Source: Promicromonospora sp. MEB111
GTDB taxonomy: Bacteria; Actinomycetota; Actinomycetes; Actinomycetales; Cellulomonadaceae
DNA: 64,000 nt
Assembly (NCBI RefSeq): GCF_030209445.1
Contig: NZ_JARVSD010000009.1
Coordinates: 62,001-126,000, forward strand
Direction: 5' to 3'
Part shown: positions 8,720-16,271 of the stretch, one piece after another
Position numbering within the stretch: the first letter of the stretch is position 1
Layout: the number at the start of each line of letters is the position of its first letter
Notes under the pieces: model-generated
Database searches by the model: none
Told to the model about the DNA's origin: nothing
Seen by the model: only the letters and a program-made list of their open reading frames with translations
Position numbers and translations under genes: made by a program

Positions 8720-9067
8720 ATGCCTGGCACTGAGCACGACACCACGATCGCCGAGTGGATCGCCGCGACCAACACGCACGACTCTGCCGCGTACCTGGCG
8801 TTCTTCACCGATGACGCCGTCCTGGACGACCCCTCGGTCGGGGAGATCTTCGAGGGACATGCGGGGATCAACGAGTACTTCCAGTCCTACTTCATCGGCT
8901 ATGGCACCCAGACACGACTGCTCAGCACCGAGCCACGCGACGGGTATCTCCATGTCGCGGTCGAGTTCACCGGCACCTTCCCCGAGAGGCGCGTCGGCGG
9001 GATCTTCGACGTCACCCTGACCGCGGAGAACAAGATCGCGCATGTGCGGGCCGACCTGCGCCGGTAG
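8720..9067 (+). CDS. NTF2-like / SnoaL-fold protein
   Basis: 115 residues from ATG 8720 behind AAGGAG with ideal spacing; earlier in-frame ATGs have no site. The pattern of an N-terminal helix with WIAATNTHDSAAYLAFFTDDAVLDDP followed by four beta strands is typical of SnoaL/ketosteroid-isomerase-like NTF2 folds, which act as small enzymes or ligand carriers. It stands alone between the aldo/keto reductase remnant and a strong terminator. Similar proteins occur at 11421, 11878 and 48748. No specific reaction can be assigned. Confidence 0.8.
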   Translation: MPGTEHDTTIAEWIAATNTHDSAAYLAFFTDDAVLDDPSVGEIFEGHAGINEYFQSYFIGYGTQTRLLSTEPRDGYLHVAVEFTGTFPERRVGGIFDVTLTAENKIAHVRADLRR

Positions 9068-9112
9068 GGGTGGCGCTCCATCGACCCTTATCCCGCTCGG
9101 ACACGGCGCGCG

Positions 9113-9161
9113 AACGACGAGGAGGGGCACACGGTCACACTGGGTGCCCCTCCTCGTCGTT
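9113..9161. terminator. strong bidirectional terminator
   Basis: A perfect 18-base stem: AACGACGAGGAGGGGCAC (9113-9130) with its complement at 9144-9161, loop of 13, followed by TT. It separates the NTF2-like gene from the ohr remnant. Confidence 0.85.
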
Positions 9162-9180
9162 TCAGATCTGGCTCGTGCGA

Positions 9181-9399
9181 TCAGGCGACCGTCGCGTCGA
9201 TCGTGACCGGGATGTTGCCACGGGTGGCGTTCGAGTACGGGCAGACCTTGTGGGCAGCCTCGACGAACTGGTCGGCGGTGGCCTGGTCCACTCCGGCGAG
9301 CTCGACGTGCAGCGCGGCGCTCAGGCCGTACGCGCCGTCCTCCTCCGGGCGGATGCCGACCTCGGCGACCACCGCGGAGTCCTCGGCGTCGATCTGATG
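9181..9399 (-). pseudogene. truncated organic hydroperoxide resistance protein (Ohr/OsmC family)
   Basis: The C-terminal half of an Ohr protein is intact: AVVAEVGI, then LHVELAGVD, then VEAAHKVCPYSNATRGNI with the second peroxidatic-site cysteine in CPYS. Reading upstream, the frame meets TGA at 9400-9402 just before HQIDAEDSA, and the first 70 or so residues, with the first catalytic cysteine, are missing. Full-length Ohr is about 140 residues. It cannot reduce peroxides. The break point at about 9400 borders the next regulator's promoter, so an insertion/deletion there removed the 5' half. Confidence 0.85.
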
Positions 9400-9507
9400 T
9401 CATCCGACAGTCGACCAGCACCGGCCCAGGCACGACAGGCCCAACCTGACCCTGACAGAGTCAGGCTGAGCGCTCCCTGCGCGGCCGCCTCAGGCTACAA
9501 AGGACAC

Positions 9508-10416
9508 ATGGCCGCCAACGACCTGCGTGAGTTCCTGACCTCCCGGCGAGGCGCACTCGACCCGCACGACGTCGGCCTGCCGCCATCGGCGGCCCAGCGC
9601 CGGGTGCCCGGTCTGCGCCGCGAAGAGGTCGCGGCTCTGGCCGGGGTGAGCACCGCCTACTACACCAAGCTCGAACAGGGCCGCGCCGGCGACGTCTCGA
9701 ACCAGGTGCTCGACGCCGTCGCGCGGGCCCTCCACCTCGACGACCTGGAGCGCCTCCATCTGCACCACCTGGTCCGCTCCGCCCAGCCGTCCAGTGTCCG
9801 GCCCGCACCACTGGAGCCAGAACGACGGGCCCGTGCGGCACTCGCAGCCACCGTCCACGCCCTGCACGCGGTCCCAGCGATGGTGCTCGGGCCACGTGCC
9901 GAGGTGCTGGCCGCCAACCGCCTGGCCGCGCTCCTGCTGGACGACTTCGCGGCGCTGCCGCGACGTGAGTGCAACATCGTGCGCTGGACCTTCCTCAACC
10001 CTCGGGCGCGCCAGGTCTACGCGGACTGGGCCGACGTCGCCGCACAAGTCGCCGCGTCCTGGCGGGCCCTGGCCGGCGCACGACCCGATGACGCGGTGCT
10101 CAGGCACATGATTGGCGAGCTCGCCGCGGCCTCGCCGCAGTTCCGCGAGGCATGGGCTGCACACCGTTTGTACGAGCACACCCACGGGAGCAAGACGTTC
10201 CGTAACGACCTGGTGGGGGCGATCACCCTGCACTACGAGTCCATGGCGCTCGAGGACGACGGGCAGACGATGGTGATCTACACGGCGGAGAGAGGGTCCC
10301 GGAGCGACGAAGCCCTGCAGCTGCTCGCGAGCTGGGGGAGCGAGGACGAGATCGCCGGGGCCCGGCCGGCGCCAGAGCGTGGCGTAACTACTGGAGATCA
10401 GCGAACAGAGCGTTGA
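9508..10416 (+). CDS. XRE-family regulator with MmyB-like domain
   Basis: 302 residues from ATG 9508 with AAAGGA upstream; longer readings run back through the ohr remnant and are not genuine. XRE helix-turn-helix (LRREEVAALAGVSTAYYTKLEQGRAG) plus MmyB-like ligand domain, as in its neighbours, though the domain start (YDVGLPP-like, KLEQGRAGDVS) is more divergent than in the other two. A short inverted repeat CCTGAC/GTCAGG at about 9440-9470 could be its own operator. The last 29 bases overlap the 3' end of the oppositely oriented regulator at 10388. Confidence 0.88.
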   Translation: MAANDLREFLTSRRGALDPHDVGLPPSAAQRRVPGLRREEVAALAGVSTAYYTKLEQGRAGDVSNQVLDAVARALHLDDLERLHLHHLVRSAQPSSVRPAPLEPERRARAALAATVHALHAVPAMVLGPRAEVLAANRLAALLLDDFAALPRRECNIVRWTFLNPRARQVYADWADVAAQVAASWRALAGARPDDAVLRHMIGELAAASPQFREAWAAHRLYEHTHGSKTFRNDLVGAITLHYESMALEDDGQTMVIYTAERGSRSDEALQLLASWGSEDEIAGARPAPERGVTTGDQRTER

Positions 10417-11242
10417 TCGAGGTCTCGAGGCTGTCGTGCGGTGCGAGCCGGCGCAGCGCCTCTGCGCTCTGTGACCCGGCGGTCGCGGACAGGACCACCA
10501 TCTCCAGATCGGGTGCGCCACGGACGTTGAATCGCTGGTGGGCGAGTCGCAGCAGCCCCACCGCTGGGTGCTCGATGACGCGTGACGTGGCGGGCGCACC
10601 CGTGATGTTCTGGTCGTTCCACATCACCCGGAACGGCTCGCTCGCCTCCAGAAGCTGTTCGACCAGGGCGACCAGGTCAGGGTGCGGCGGTGAGTAGCTC
10701 ATGGCGAGCCGGAGGCTGCACACCTCGGCGCGCGCCGCGTTCTCCCAGTCGACGTAGAACCGGCGGGCGCCCTCGTCGAGAAAGAGCGCGCCGACGATGG
10801 TTCCTTGACTGCTCAGCGGAGCGAGAAGGGCCGCGGCGGTCGCGTTCGTGGCTACCACCCGAGAGGCAGCGTTCGTGACGAACGCGGCGGCTCCGGGGAA
10901 AGCATCCAACGTCTGTTGCAGCTCGCCGCTCACCTCGCTGTCCGCGCACAGCGTGGACGGCGAGAGCTGCGCCAGCCGGAACAGGAAGTCTCGACCGTCA
11001 GGCCCGAGACGCAACGCCGCACTCAGCGCCTCAGCGACCTGCGCCGACGGTGTCCGTTCCCGCCCTTGTTCCAGTCGCGAGTAGTAGTCAGCGCTCACGC
11101 CGGCAAGCACCGCTACCTCCTCACGCCGGAGCCCATGCACGCGACGGCTTCCGGTAGTTCGCAGCCCGACGTCCTCGGGACTCAGCCGCTCACGCTGCGC
11201 GCGCAGGAAGTCCCCCATGCGGTTGCTAGAACTGTGGCCCAT
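10388..11242 (-). CDS. XRE-family regulator with MmyB-like domain
   Basis: 284 residues from ATG 11242 (a GTG one codon earlier is also possible). The helix-turn-helix LRREEVAVLAGVSADYYSRLEQGRERTPSAQV is almost the same as in the regulator at 5795-6625, and the MmyB-like C-terminal domain is alignable throughout, so these two are recent paralogues. It is divergent from two NTF2-like genes starting at 11421, with an inverted repeat between them, and those genes are its likely targets. The 3' ends of this gene and the one at 9508 overlap by 29 bases. Confidence 0.9.
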   Translation of the reverse strand: MGHSSSNRMGDFLRAQRERLSPEDVGLRTTGSRRVHGLRREEVAVLAGVSADYYSRLEQGRERTPSAQVAEALSAALRLGPDGRDFLFRLAQLSPSTLCADSEVSGELQQTLDAFPGAAAFVTNAASRVVATNATAAALLAPLSSQGTIVGALFLDEGARRFYVDWENAARAEVCSLRLAMSYSPPHPDLVALVEQLLEASEPFRVMWNDQNITGAPATSRVIEHPAVGLLRLAHQRFNVRGAPDLEMVVLSATAGSQSAEALRRLAPHDSLETSINALFADLQ

Positions 11243-11281
11243 CACAACAGACTAGAAGCCGGCGTCCATGAGTGATACCGA

Positions 11282-11306
11282 GCAGGGTGGGTGCGCTGCA
11301 CCCTGC
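11282..11306. promoter_or_regulatory. inverted repeat between divergent regulator and NTF2-like operon
   Basis: GCAGGGTG (11282-11289) and CACCCTGC (11299-11306) flank a 9-base centre that is itself partly symmetric. The position, between the XRE gene and the NTF2-like operon, fits an operator. GCTAAGAAC at about 11380 is a candidate -10 region for the plus-strand operon. Confidence 0.45.
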
Positions 11307-11420
11307 CCCGGGGAGTTCCCGGCCCTTCTTTCCATGCGCGCCCGGACTGCACGCTGGTGATGCGACACCACACCGGTGCGCTAAGAACCCCCGCGATACG
11401 GGCCCGACATGGAGCCACTC

Positions 11421-11822
11421 ATGCTCACCACCAACAGAGCTGTCGCTCTGCAGTTCTTCGAACATCTCTACGCCGGGCGGCTCGACGCCGCACTTGCCCT
11501 CATGGCGCCCCAGGCGCAGTACAGGGTCATGGGGCGTCCCGATGACTTCCCCCTGGCGGGCGTCTACAGCAAGGACCAGGTCACCGACCTCCTCGGCCTC
11601 ATCGGCCCGACGGTCCCCGACGGCGCGAACCCGACGATCACCACGACGATCGCGGACGGCGATGCCGTCGCGGTGATCGGCCACGTCGAAGCCGTCGCTG
11701 CCTCTGGCCGTGACTACGCCAACAACTTCGTGTTCGTCGTCACGCTGCGCGAGGACCTCATCACGCAGGTGGACGAATACATCGACACGCAGCACGCCAA
11801 CGACGTGCTGTTCTCGAACTGA
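11421..11822 (+). CDS. SnoaL-like / NTF2-fold protein
   Basis: 133 residues from ATG 11421, preceded by GGAG at six bases; an in-frame ATG four codons earlier lies across that site. The fold signature is AVALQFFEHLYAGRLDAALALMAP near the N-terminus and FVFVVTLREDLITQVDEYIDTQHAN at the end, typical of SnoaL-like ketosteroid isomerase relatives. It is 55 bases upstream of another NTF2-like gene and divergent from an XRE regulator. Enzyme activity is not predictable. Confidence 0.8.
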   Translation: MLTTNRAVALQFFEHLYAGRLDAALALMAPQAQYRVMGRPDDFPLAGVYSKDQVTDLLGLIGPTVPDGANPTITTTIADGDAVAVIGHVEAVAASGRDYANNFVFVVTLREDLITQVDEYIDTQHANDVLFSN

Positions 11823-11877
11823 TTCCCCCGCTCATCGCACACGATCCACCCACCACGACACGTAGAGGAAAACGGTA

Positions 11878-12348
11878 ATGACCCAGAACATCAAGCAGAT
11901 CGACGCACGCGACGAAGCCGAGATCCGGTCGGTCATCCAGCGGTACTCCGAGGCGCTGGACGGTCGCAACTTCGAGCGGCTCGCAGACGCGTACACCGAC
12001 ACCGCGACGCTCGAGAACACCTTCGAGAGCTACATCCCGGGCGGGGACGCGTTCACCGGCGTCCTGGCGCGCGGCGCGAACGAGATCGCCAAGGCCGTCG
12101 GGAACCTCATGGGCCCGCTCGACGCCACCCAGCACTTCCTGGGCGCGATCCTGCTGGACCCCACCGGCGACGGTGTGCGGACGCAGACGCAGGTCATCGC
12201 ACACCACCACCGCGGTGGCGGTTTCTACCACACCGGTGGCACGTACATCGACGACTTCGTCCGGACCGAGAACGGGTGGCGAACCAACCGCCGCCTGCTG
12301 CACACCTCGTGGACCATGGGTGAGCCCAGCGTGGTCACCGGCGACTGA
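11878..12348 (+). CDS. SnoaL-like / NTF2-fold protein
   Basis: 156 residues, ATG 11878 with GAGGA upstream. IRSVIQRYSEALDGRNFERLADAYTDTATLEN is the classic N-terminal helix pair of SnoaL_4-type proteins, which include ring-hydroxylating dioxygenase beta-like and scytalone-dehydratase-like folds. It is the second gene of a two-gene unit with 11421 and ends before a clean terminator. It is probably an enzyme or binder for a small hydrophobic compound, but which is unknown. Confidence 0.8.
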   Translation: MTQNIKQIDARDEAEIRSVIQRYSEALDGRNFERLADAYTDTATLENTFESYIPGGDAFTGVLARGANEIAKAVGNLMGPLDATQHFLGAILLDPTGDGVRTQTQVIAHHHRGGGFYHTGGTYIDDFVRTENGWRTNRRLLHTSWTMGEPSVVTGD

Positions 12349-12369
12349 ACGAGCCGAACCAGCTTCCCG

Positions 12370-12401
12370 CCTGTTGCCGGTCTGAGCAGGCCGGCAACAG
12401 G
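12370..12401 (+). terminator. terminator of the NTF2-like operon
   Basis: CCTGTTGCCGG (12370-12380) pairs perfectly with CCGGCAACAGG (12391-12401), loop of 10 bases, 22 bases after the stop codon. Confidence 0.8.
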
Positions 12402-12524
12402 TGTGATGCAAACAGGAGCGCCCGCGCTGAGGACCCTCGCAGGCACGCATCCATCACGGACCGTCCGCCGACCGCTGATCGCCTGCCGTGGGAATAATCC
12501 CCAAGACGCTGGCATTGGGCCTTC

Positions 12525-12547
12525 TATTCGGAGAGGGTCTCCGAATA
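12525..12547. promoter_or_regulatory. palindromic operator, copy 2
   Basis: Arms TATTCGGAGA and TCTCCGAATA are perfectly complementary around GGG. It lies 19-41 bases upstream of the SDR start. Bases 12525-12544 are identical to 5697-5716, and both copies occupy nearly the same position relative to their genes. Confidence 0.82.
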
Positions 12548-12565
12548 CTGTCCAGGAGGACCACG

Positions 12566-13306
12566 ATGTCAAGCCAGACCCGGCGTACCGCGATCGTCAC
12601 CGGAGGTTCCCGAGGTATCGGAGCCGCCATCGTCCGGCGTCTCGCCGCGGAGGGAACTGAGGTCGTCTTCACCTATGCTGCAGACCAGGGCGCTGCGGAT
12701 ACCTTGATTGAGAGCATCGACAGCGGCGCCGGGTCGGTCTCGGCAGTGAAGGCGAACAGTGCCGATCGCGAAGAGGTCATCGAAGCCGTCGCCACCGCCG
12801 TCCAACGCCTCGGTCACCTCGACGTCGTCGTGAGCAATGCCGGCGGCGGTGTCCTGCTGCCCCTGCGGGAGATCAGCTACGACGACATCGACAAGATGAT
12901 CGACACGACGGTGAACGGGACCGTCAACCTGGTGAAGGAATCCCTGCCGCACCTGCGTGCGGGCGGACGCGTCATCACGATCGGCAGCGCGAACGCCCAC
13001 TACACACCGTTCGACTCAATGGCGATCCACGCCCTGGACCGTTCGGCGCTGATCGGGTTCGTCCGTGGCATGTCGCGCGAGCTCGGACCGCAGGACATCA
13101 CCATCAACAACATCCAGCCGGGCCCGGTCGACACGGACGCCAACCCCGCGGACGGGCCGTCCTCGGACCTTCAGCGGTCCATGATCCCGATCGGTCGCTA
13201 CGGCACCGTCACCGAGGTCGCCTCACTGGTCGCTTACCTCGCCGGCCCGGAGTCCTCGCTCATCAACGGGGCGTCGATCGACATCGACGGCGGTTTCAGT
13301 GCATGA
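12566..13306 (+). CDS. SDR-family oxidoreductase lacking the YxxxK catalytic pair
   Basis: 246 residues from ATG 12566 behind AGGAGG. The cofactor motif TGGSRGIGAAI and the NAG motif (VVSNAGGG) are intact, as is the C-terminal INGASIDIDGGFSA. However, where SDRs carry Y-x-x-x-K the codons read IHALDRSA, so Tyr becomes His and Lys becomes Arg, although the upstream Ser (IGSANAHY) remains. It may still bind NAD(P) but classical SDR catalysis is doubtful. It is the first gene of an operon with an MFS exporter (ATGA overlap) and a Rossmann protein, under a palindromic operator. Confidence 0.88.
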   Translation: MSSQTRRTAIVTGGSRGIGAAIVRRLAAEGTEVVFTYAADQGAADTLIESIDSGAGSVSAVKANSADREEVIEAVATAVQRLGHLDVVVSNAGGGVLLPLREISYDDIDKMIDTTVNGTVNLVKESLPHLRAGGRVITIGSANAHYTPFDSMAIHALDRSALIGFVRGMSRELGPQDITINNIQPGPVDTDANPADGPSSDLQRSMIPIGRYGTVTEVASLVAYLAGPESSLINGASIDIDGGFSA

Positions 13307-14775
13307 GCGCCGACGGAATCTCGGCGGCGCCCGCCCTGTCATCGCGGGCCACCGCTGTTGCGACAGCCGCGGTGCTCACACTTCAGCTCATGCTCACGGT
13401 CGATGCGCAGGTCATGACCGTCTCGCTGCCCGCCATCCAGCATGAGCTCGGCTTCAGCCCCTCGGCGCTGTCCTGGATTCCTAACGCTTACGCGATCGCC
13501 TTCGGAGGCTTGATCCTTCTCGGAGGCCGGATCGGCGACACCTTCGGGCGAGCGCGCGTCTTCCTGTTCGGCACCGGCCTATTCGTCGTGGCCTCGCTCG
13601 TGGGTGGGATGTCGAGCACTCCCGAGATACTGATCGGCGCACGAGTCGCGCAGGGTGTCGCATCGGCCACCGCTGCTCCGGCAGTGCTGGCGCTCGTCTC
13701 CACAATGGCCAAGGACGAGAACGCCCGCAGGAAGGTGCTCGCGTCCTTCACGGTGGTGTCGGCAGTGGGTGCTTCCGCCGGCCTGGTCCTGGGCGGTGTC
13801 CTGACGGACCTGCTGTCCTGGCGCTGGGGTCTCCTCATCAATGTTCCCATCGGGATCGCCGTGATCCTCGTCGTCAGAAGGCTCGTCCGAGACGGAGCGC
13901 CCCACGCGACAGGCAAGTTCGACGTGCCGGGTGCAGCTCTGGCGACCCTCGGCTCCGTCGCGTTGGTCTGGGGCTTCGTCAACGCCGGCGACAACGGCTG
14001 GACCTCGGCCGGCACCCCGTCATTCTTCGGCGCTGCCATCGTCTTCATCACCGTGCTCGTGCTCGTGGAGCGACGTGCGGCGAACCCGCTCATCGCGATC
14101 CATCTACTCAAGCAACCCGCTCGGGTCGGGGCGCTCGCCAACATGGGGCTGACCCTCGGAGCACAGGCGTCGATGCTGTTCTTCATCGCGCAGTATCTCC
14201 AGCGCGTTCTCGACTTCAGCCCGTTGCTCGCGGGCGTCGGCTTCCTGCCTCTCACCGCCACGATCTTCATTTTCACCAGATGGGTACCGGGCTGGGCCGG
14301 CCATCTCGGATCGCGGCCACTGCTCCTGGTCGGCGGCGCACTGCTCGTCGCCAGCTTCCTGGGCTGGTCCGCGCTCGACACCTCGAGCACCTACTGGCAC
14401 GTCGTCATCCCGTTGATCATCCACGCGCTCGGCTGCGCACTCATCTTCACCGCGGGCACGCTGCTCGCTATGGACGGCGTACCGGACAGCGACGCGGGCT
14501 CCGCCTCGGGAATGCTCCAGATGATCCAGCAAATAGGTGGCGCGCTGGGCATCGCCATCGTCGTCTCTGTCTACGCGACGGGCTCGGTCACCGGTCAGTT
14601 CGTGCCGGGACTCCAGGCCGCCTTCTTCACCGGCGGCGGTCTGGCCGCACTGGCGGCGATCATCGCGTCCGCCACGGTCGCCAGCCGGCGCAGAAGCCTC
14701 CGACCTGAAGCCACAGAAGACACCCATGCCCCCATGCCCACAGATCCCAGTCAACTCACTCGGAGAACATCATGA
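13303..14775 (+). CDS. MFS drug exporter, DHA2 family
   Basis: 490 residues with about 14 hydrophobic segments. Motif A (GGRIGDTFGRARVF) lies between helices 2 and 3, and motif C GASAGLVLGGVLTDLLSWRW marks a proton-driven exporter of the EmrB/QacA type in the cytoplasmic membrane. The start ATG overlaps the SDR stop (ATGA) and its own stop overlaps the next start the same way, so all three genes are translated as one unit. It probably exports a toxic compound sensed through the upstream operator. Confidence 0.92.
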   Translation: MSADGISAAPALSSRATAVATAAVLTLQLMLTVDAQVMTVSLPAIQHELGFSPSALSWIPNAYAIAFGGLILLGGRIGDTFGRARVFLFGTGLFVVASLVGGMSSTPEILIGARVAQGVASATAAPAVLALVSTMAKDENARRKVLASFTVVSAVGASAGLVLGGVLTDLLSWRWGLLINVPIGIAVILVVRRLVRDGAPHATGKFDVPGAALATLGSVALVWGFVNAGDNGWTSAGTPSFFGAAIVFITVLVLVERRAANPLIAIHLLKQPARVGALANMGLTLGAQASMLFFIAQYLQRVLDFSPLLAGVGFLPLTATIFIFTRWVPGWAGHLGSRPLLLVGGALLVASFLGWSALDTSSTYWHVVIPLIIHALGCALIFTAGTLLAMDGVPDSDAGSASGMLQMIQQIGGALGIAIVVSVYATGSVTGQFVPGLQAAFFTGGGLAALAAIIASATVASRRRSLRPEATEDTHAPMPTDPSQLTRRTS

Positions 14776-15377
14776 GAATTGCCATCCTCGGCACCGGTCC
14801 CGTCGGCATCGCACTCGGCAACGCTTTCATCGCAGCAGGCCATGACGTGGTCTACGGCTCACGCTCGGCAGGGAAGGAAGGATTGCCCGCACCCGTCACA
14901 ACGGCAGCAGACGCGGCCGGCTCCGCAGACCTGATCCTCACGGCACTGCCTGGCACAGCGGCCATCCCGACACTAGAGACTGTCGGGGACGACGTGCTCG
15001 CCGGCAAGATCGTGCTCGACATCTCGAACGCCCTCACTCCCGAGTCCACGCTCGCCTACCCCAACGACAGCGTCGGGCGCCTCATGCAGGAACGCTTCCC
15101 CGACGCCAAGGTGGTGAAGTCGCTGAGCACGATGTACCACGGAGTAATGACCGACCCGACCGCGCTCGGCGCCACAACGGTCTACGTCTCCGGCGACAAC
15201 GAGGACGCGAAAACGGTCGTGAAGTCGCTCCTGACCGATCTGGGTTGGCCTGAGGCCAGCCAGCTCGACCTCGGCGGCATCGAGACTGCTGTCGGGCCGG
15301 AGCACTACACCCCGTTGTTCTTCATGACGCTGCAGGTCGTTGGCACGCCCGTGTTCAACATCAACGTGGTGCACTGA
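14772..15377 (+). CDS. NAD(P)-binding, F420-dependent NADP reductase-like protein
   Basis: 201 residues. The N-terminus IAILGTGPVGIALGNAFIAAGHDV is a dinucleotide-binding Rossmann fold, followed by VVYGSRS, which in F420-dependent NADP oxidoreductase relatives binds the NADP phosphate. LDISNAL and VVKSLSTMYHGVM fit the same group. It is coupled to the MFS gene by a 4-base overlap. Whether it uses F420 is not shown; many relatives act on other substrates. Confidence 0.83.
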   Translation: MRIAILGTGPVGIALGNAFIAAGHDVVYGSRSAGKEGLPAPVTTAADAAGSADLILTALPGTAAIPTLETVGDDVLAGKIVLDISNALTPESTLAYPNDSVGRLMQERFPDAKVVKSLSTMYHGVMTDPTALGATTVYVSGDNEDAKTVVKSLLTDLGWPEASQLDLGGIETAVGPEHYTPLFFMTLQVVGTPVFNINVVH

Positions 15378-15640
15378 GCCGTGGCGATCAGTTCGGGGCT
15401 CTGACCGCCGTAGAACTGTCTGACTTGGCCGAACGGTCCACCCTGGAAGCGAAGCCCGTGGCGATTCGAGCCCCGCAACTAATACGCAACAGACTCAGTC
15501 CAAACGGGTCCAGTCACGCCCAGGCCCCTCCCATAGGGTTGCGTTAGCATCGTCCCTGTCAGTTGGGTCATCTCCCGAAAAACCAAGGTAGATCCCGCCG
15601 ACCCAGACCATTCCGTAGTGGGACAACTCGGGCACAACGA
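15378..15640. other. non-coding intergenic stretch before the tRNA remnant
   Basis: No convincing coding frame. One T-arm-like stretch (GATTCGAGCCCC at 15462-15473) lacks the pairing for a tRNA. Together with the tRNA tail and transposase remnant that follow, it looks like scar tissue from one or more insertions. Confidence 0.45.
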
Positions 15641-15649
15641 GTTCCAGAG

Positions 15650-15678
15650 GTCGCAGGTTCAAATCCTGCCCCCGCTAC
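15650..15678 (+). pseudogene. tRNA 3' fragment (T arm and acceptor strand)
   Basis: GCAGG, loop TTCAAAT, CCTGC forms a perfect T arm (15654-15670), preceded by variable-loop-like AGGTC and followed by CCCCGCT and A, the 3' acceptor strand and discriminator. No matching AGCGGGG acceptor strand, D arm or anticodon arm lies upstream. The tRNA species cannot be told. Such 3' ends are the usual attachment cores of integrases, so this may be an att site left by an element. Confidence 0.65.
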
Positions 15679-15684
15679 AAAAGT

Positions 15685-15716
15685 CAGGCCCGGAGATCTG
15701 CGGATCTCCGGGCCTG
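15685..15716 (+). terminator. terminator following the tRNA remnant
   Basis: CAGGCCCGGAGATC (15685-15698) pairs perfectly with GATCTCCGGGCCTG (15703-15716) over a 4-base loop. It follows the tRNA tail by 7 bases, as expected for a genuine tRNA transcription unit end. Confidence 0.8.
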
Positions 15717-15730
15717 AGTGGTTTGTAGAA

Positions 15731-15940
15731 CTTGAGCACCGCATGGAGTCCTTCTTCGCCCTGCTGTAGAAGAACGTCCTGGACCGGCGCCGCTGGACCA
15801 CCCGCGAACAGCTGCGGATCGCGATCATCACCTGGATCGAACGGACCTACCACCGCAGGCGCCGCCAGACCCGCCTCGGACGATTGACCCCGATCGAGTA
15901 CGAAGCCACCATGACCACTCAGGTCGCACTCGCCGCCTGA
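15731..15940 (+). pseudogene. IS3-family transposase OrfB C-terminal remnant
   Basis: The frame reads EHRMESFFALL, a TAG stop, then KNVLDRRRWTTREQL, ITWIERTYHRRRRQTRLG and LTPIEYEATM to a TGA at 15938. These are the last 70 residues of an IS3-group integrase-type transposase, including the E of the DDE triad region (MESFF) and the usual R-R-R-R tail. The TAG replaces a conserved Gln codon (CAG). The rest of the element and both ends are missing, so it is a dead fragment. Confidence 0.88.
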
Positions 15941-16271
15941 GAAACCCTGTCACCTATCCGTGCAGCAGTCCCTCCTGCCGTGGAGGTGAGTTTCAGGAGC
16001 GGTTGGCCGGGTTCGGGATTCCGCCTTGGTGGGGTCGATCGTGGTTCCGTCCCGGTCGGCCAGGGAGCGGCGGAATCCCTCGATGCGCGGGTCCTGGGTG
16101 CGTGGGGGGTCAGATCATCGGGTCATGGTTGGGCTCATCCCGGCCGCGACCCGCGGCTCCGAAAATCGAGTGACGCACGTCACGATTGACCCTGACCTGA
16201 GGTCAAGGTGGACGGTTCTCGCATCGGCAGGGCGCCGAAGGGAATCGAGCGCTTCCAAGGAGCGAACCACC
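15941..16271. other. unassigned stretch between IS remnant and serine hydrolase
   Basis: No assigned gene. On the minus strand bases 15950-16110 can be read as a short frame (DPRIEGFRRSLADRDGTTID) that has coding-like composition but no start, no partner sequence and no family I recognise; it may be the tail of another lost gene. The final 30 bases hold the AAGGAG site of the next gene. Confidence 0.35.

Noticed and set aside
15462-15480. A second tRNA-like T arm (GATTCGAGCCCC)
   Set aside because: The flanking bases do not pair, and there is no acceptor strand.
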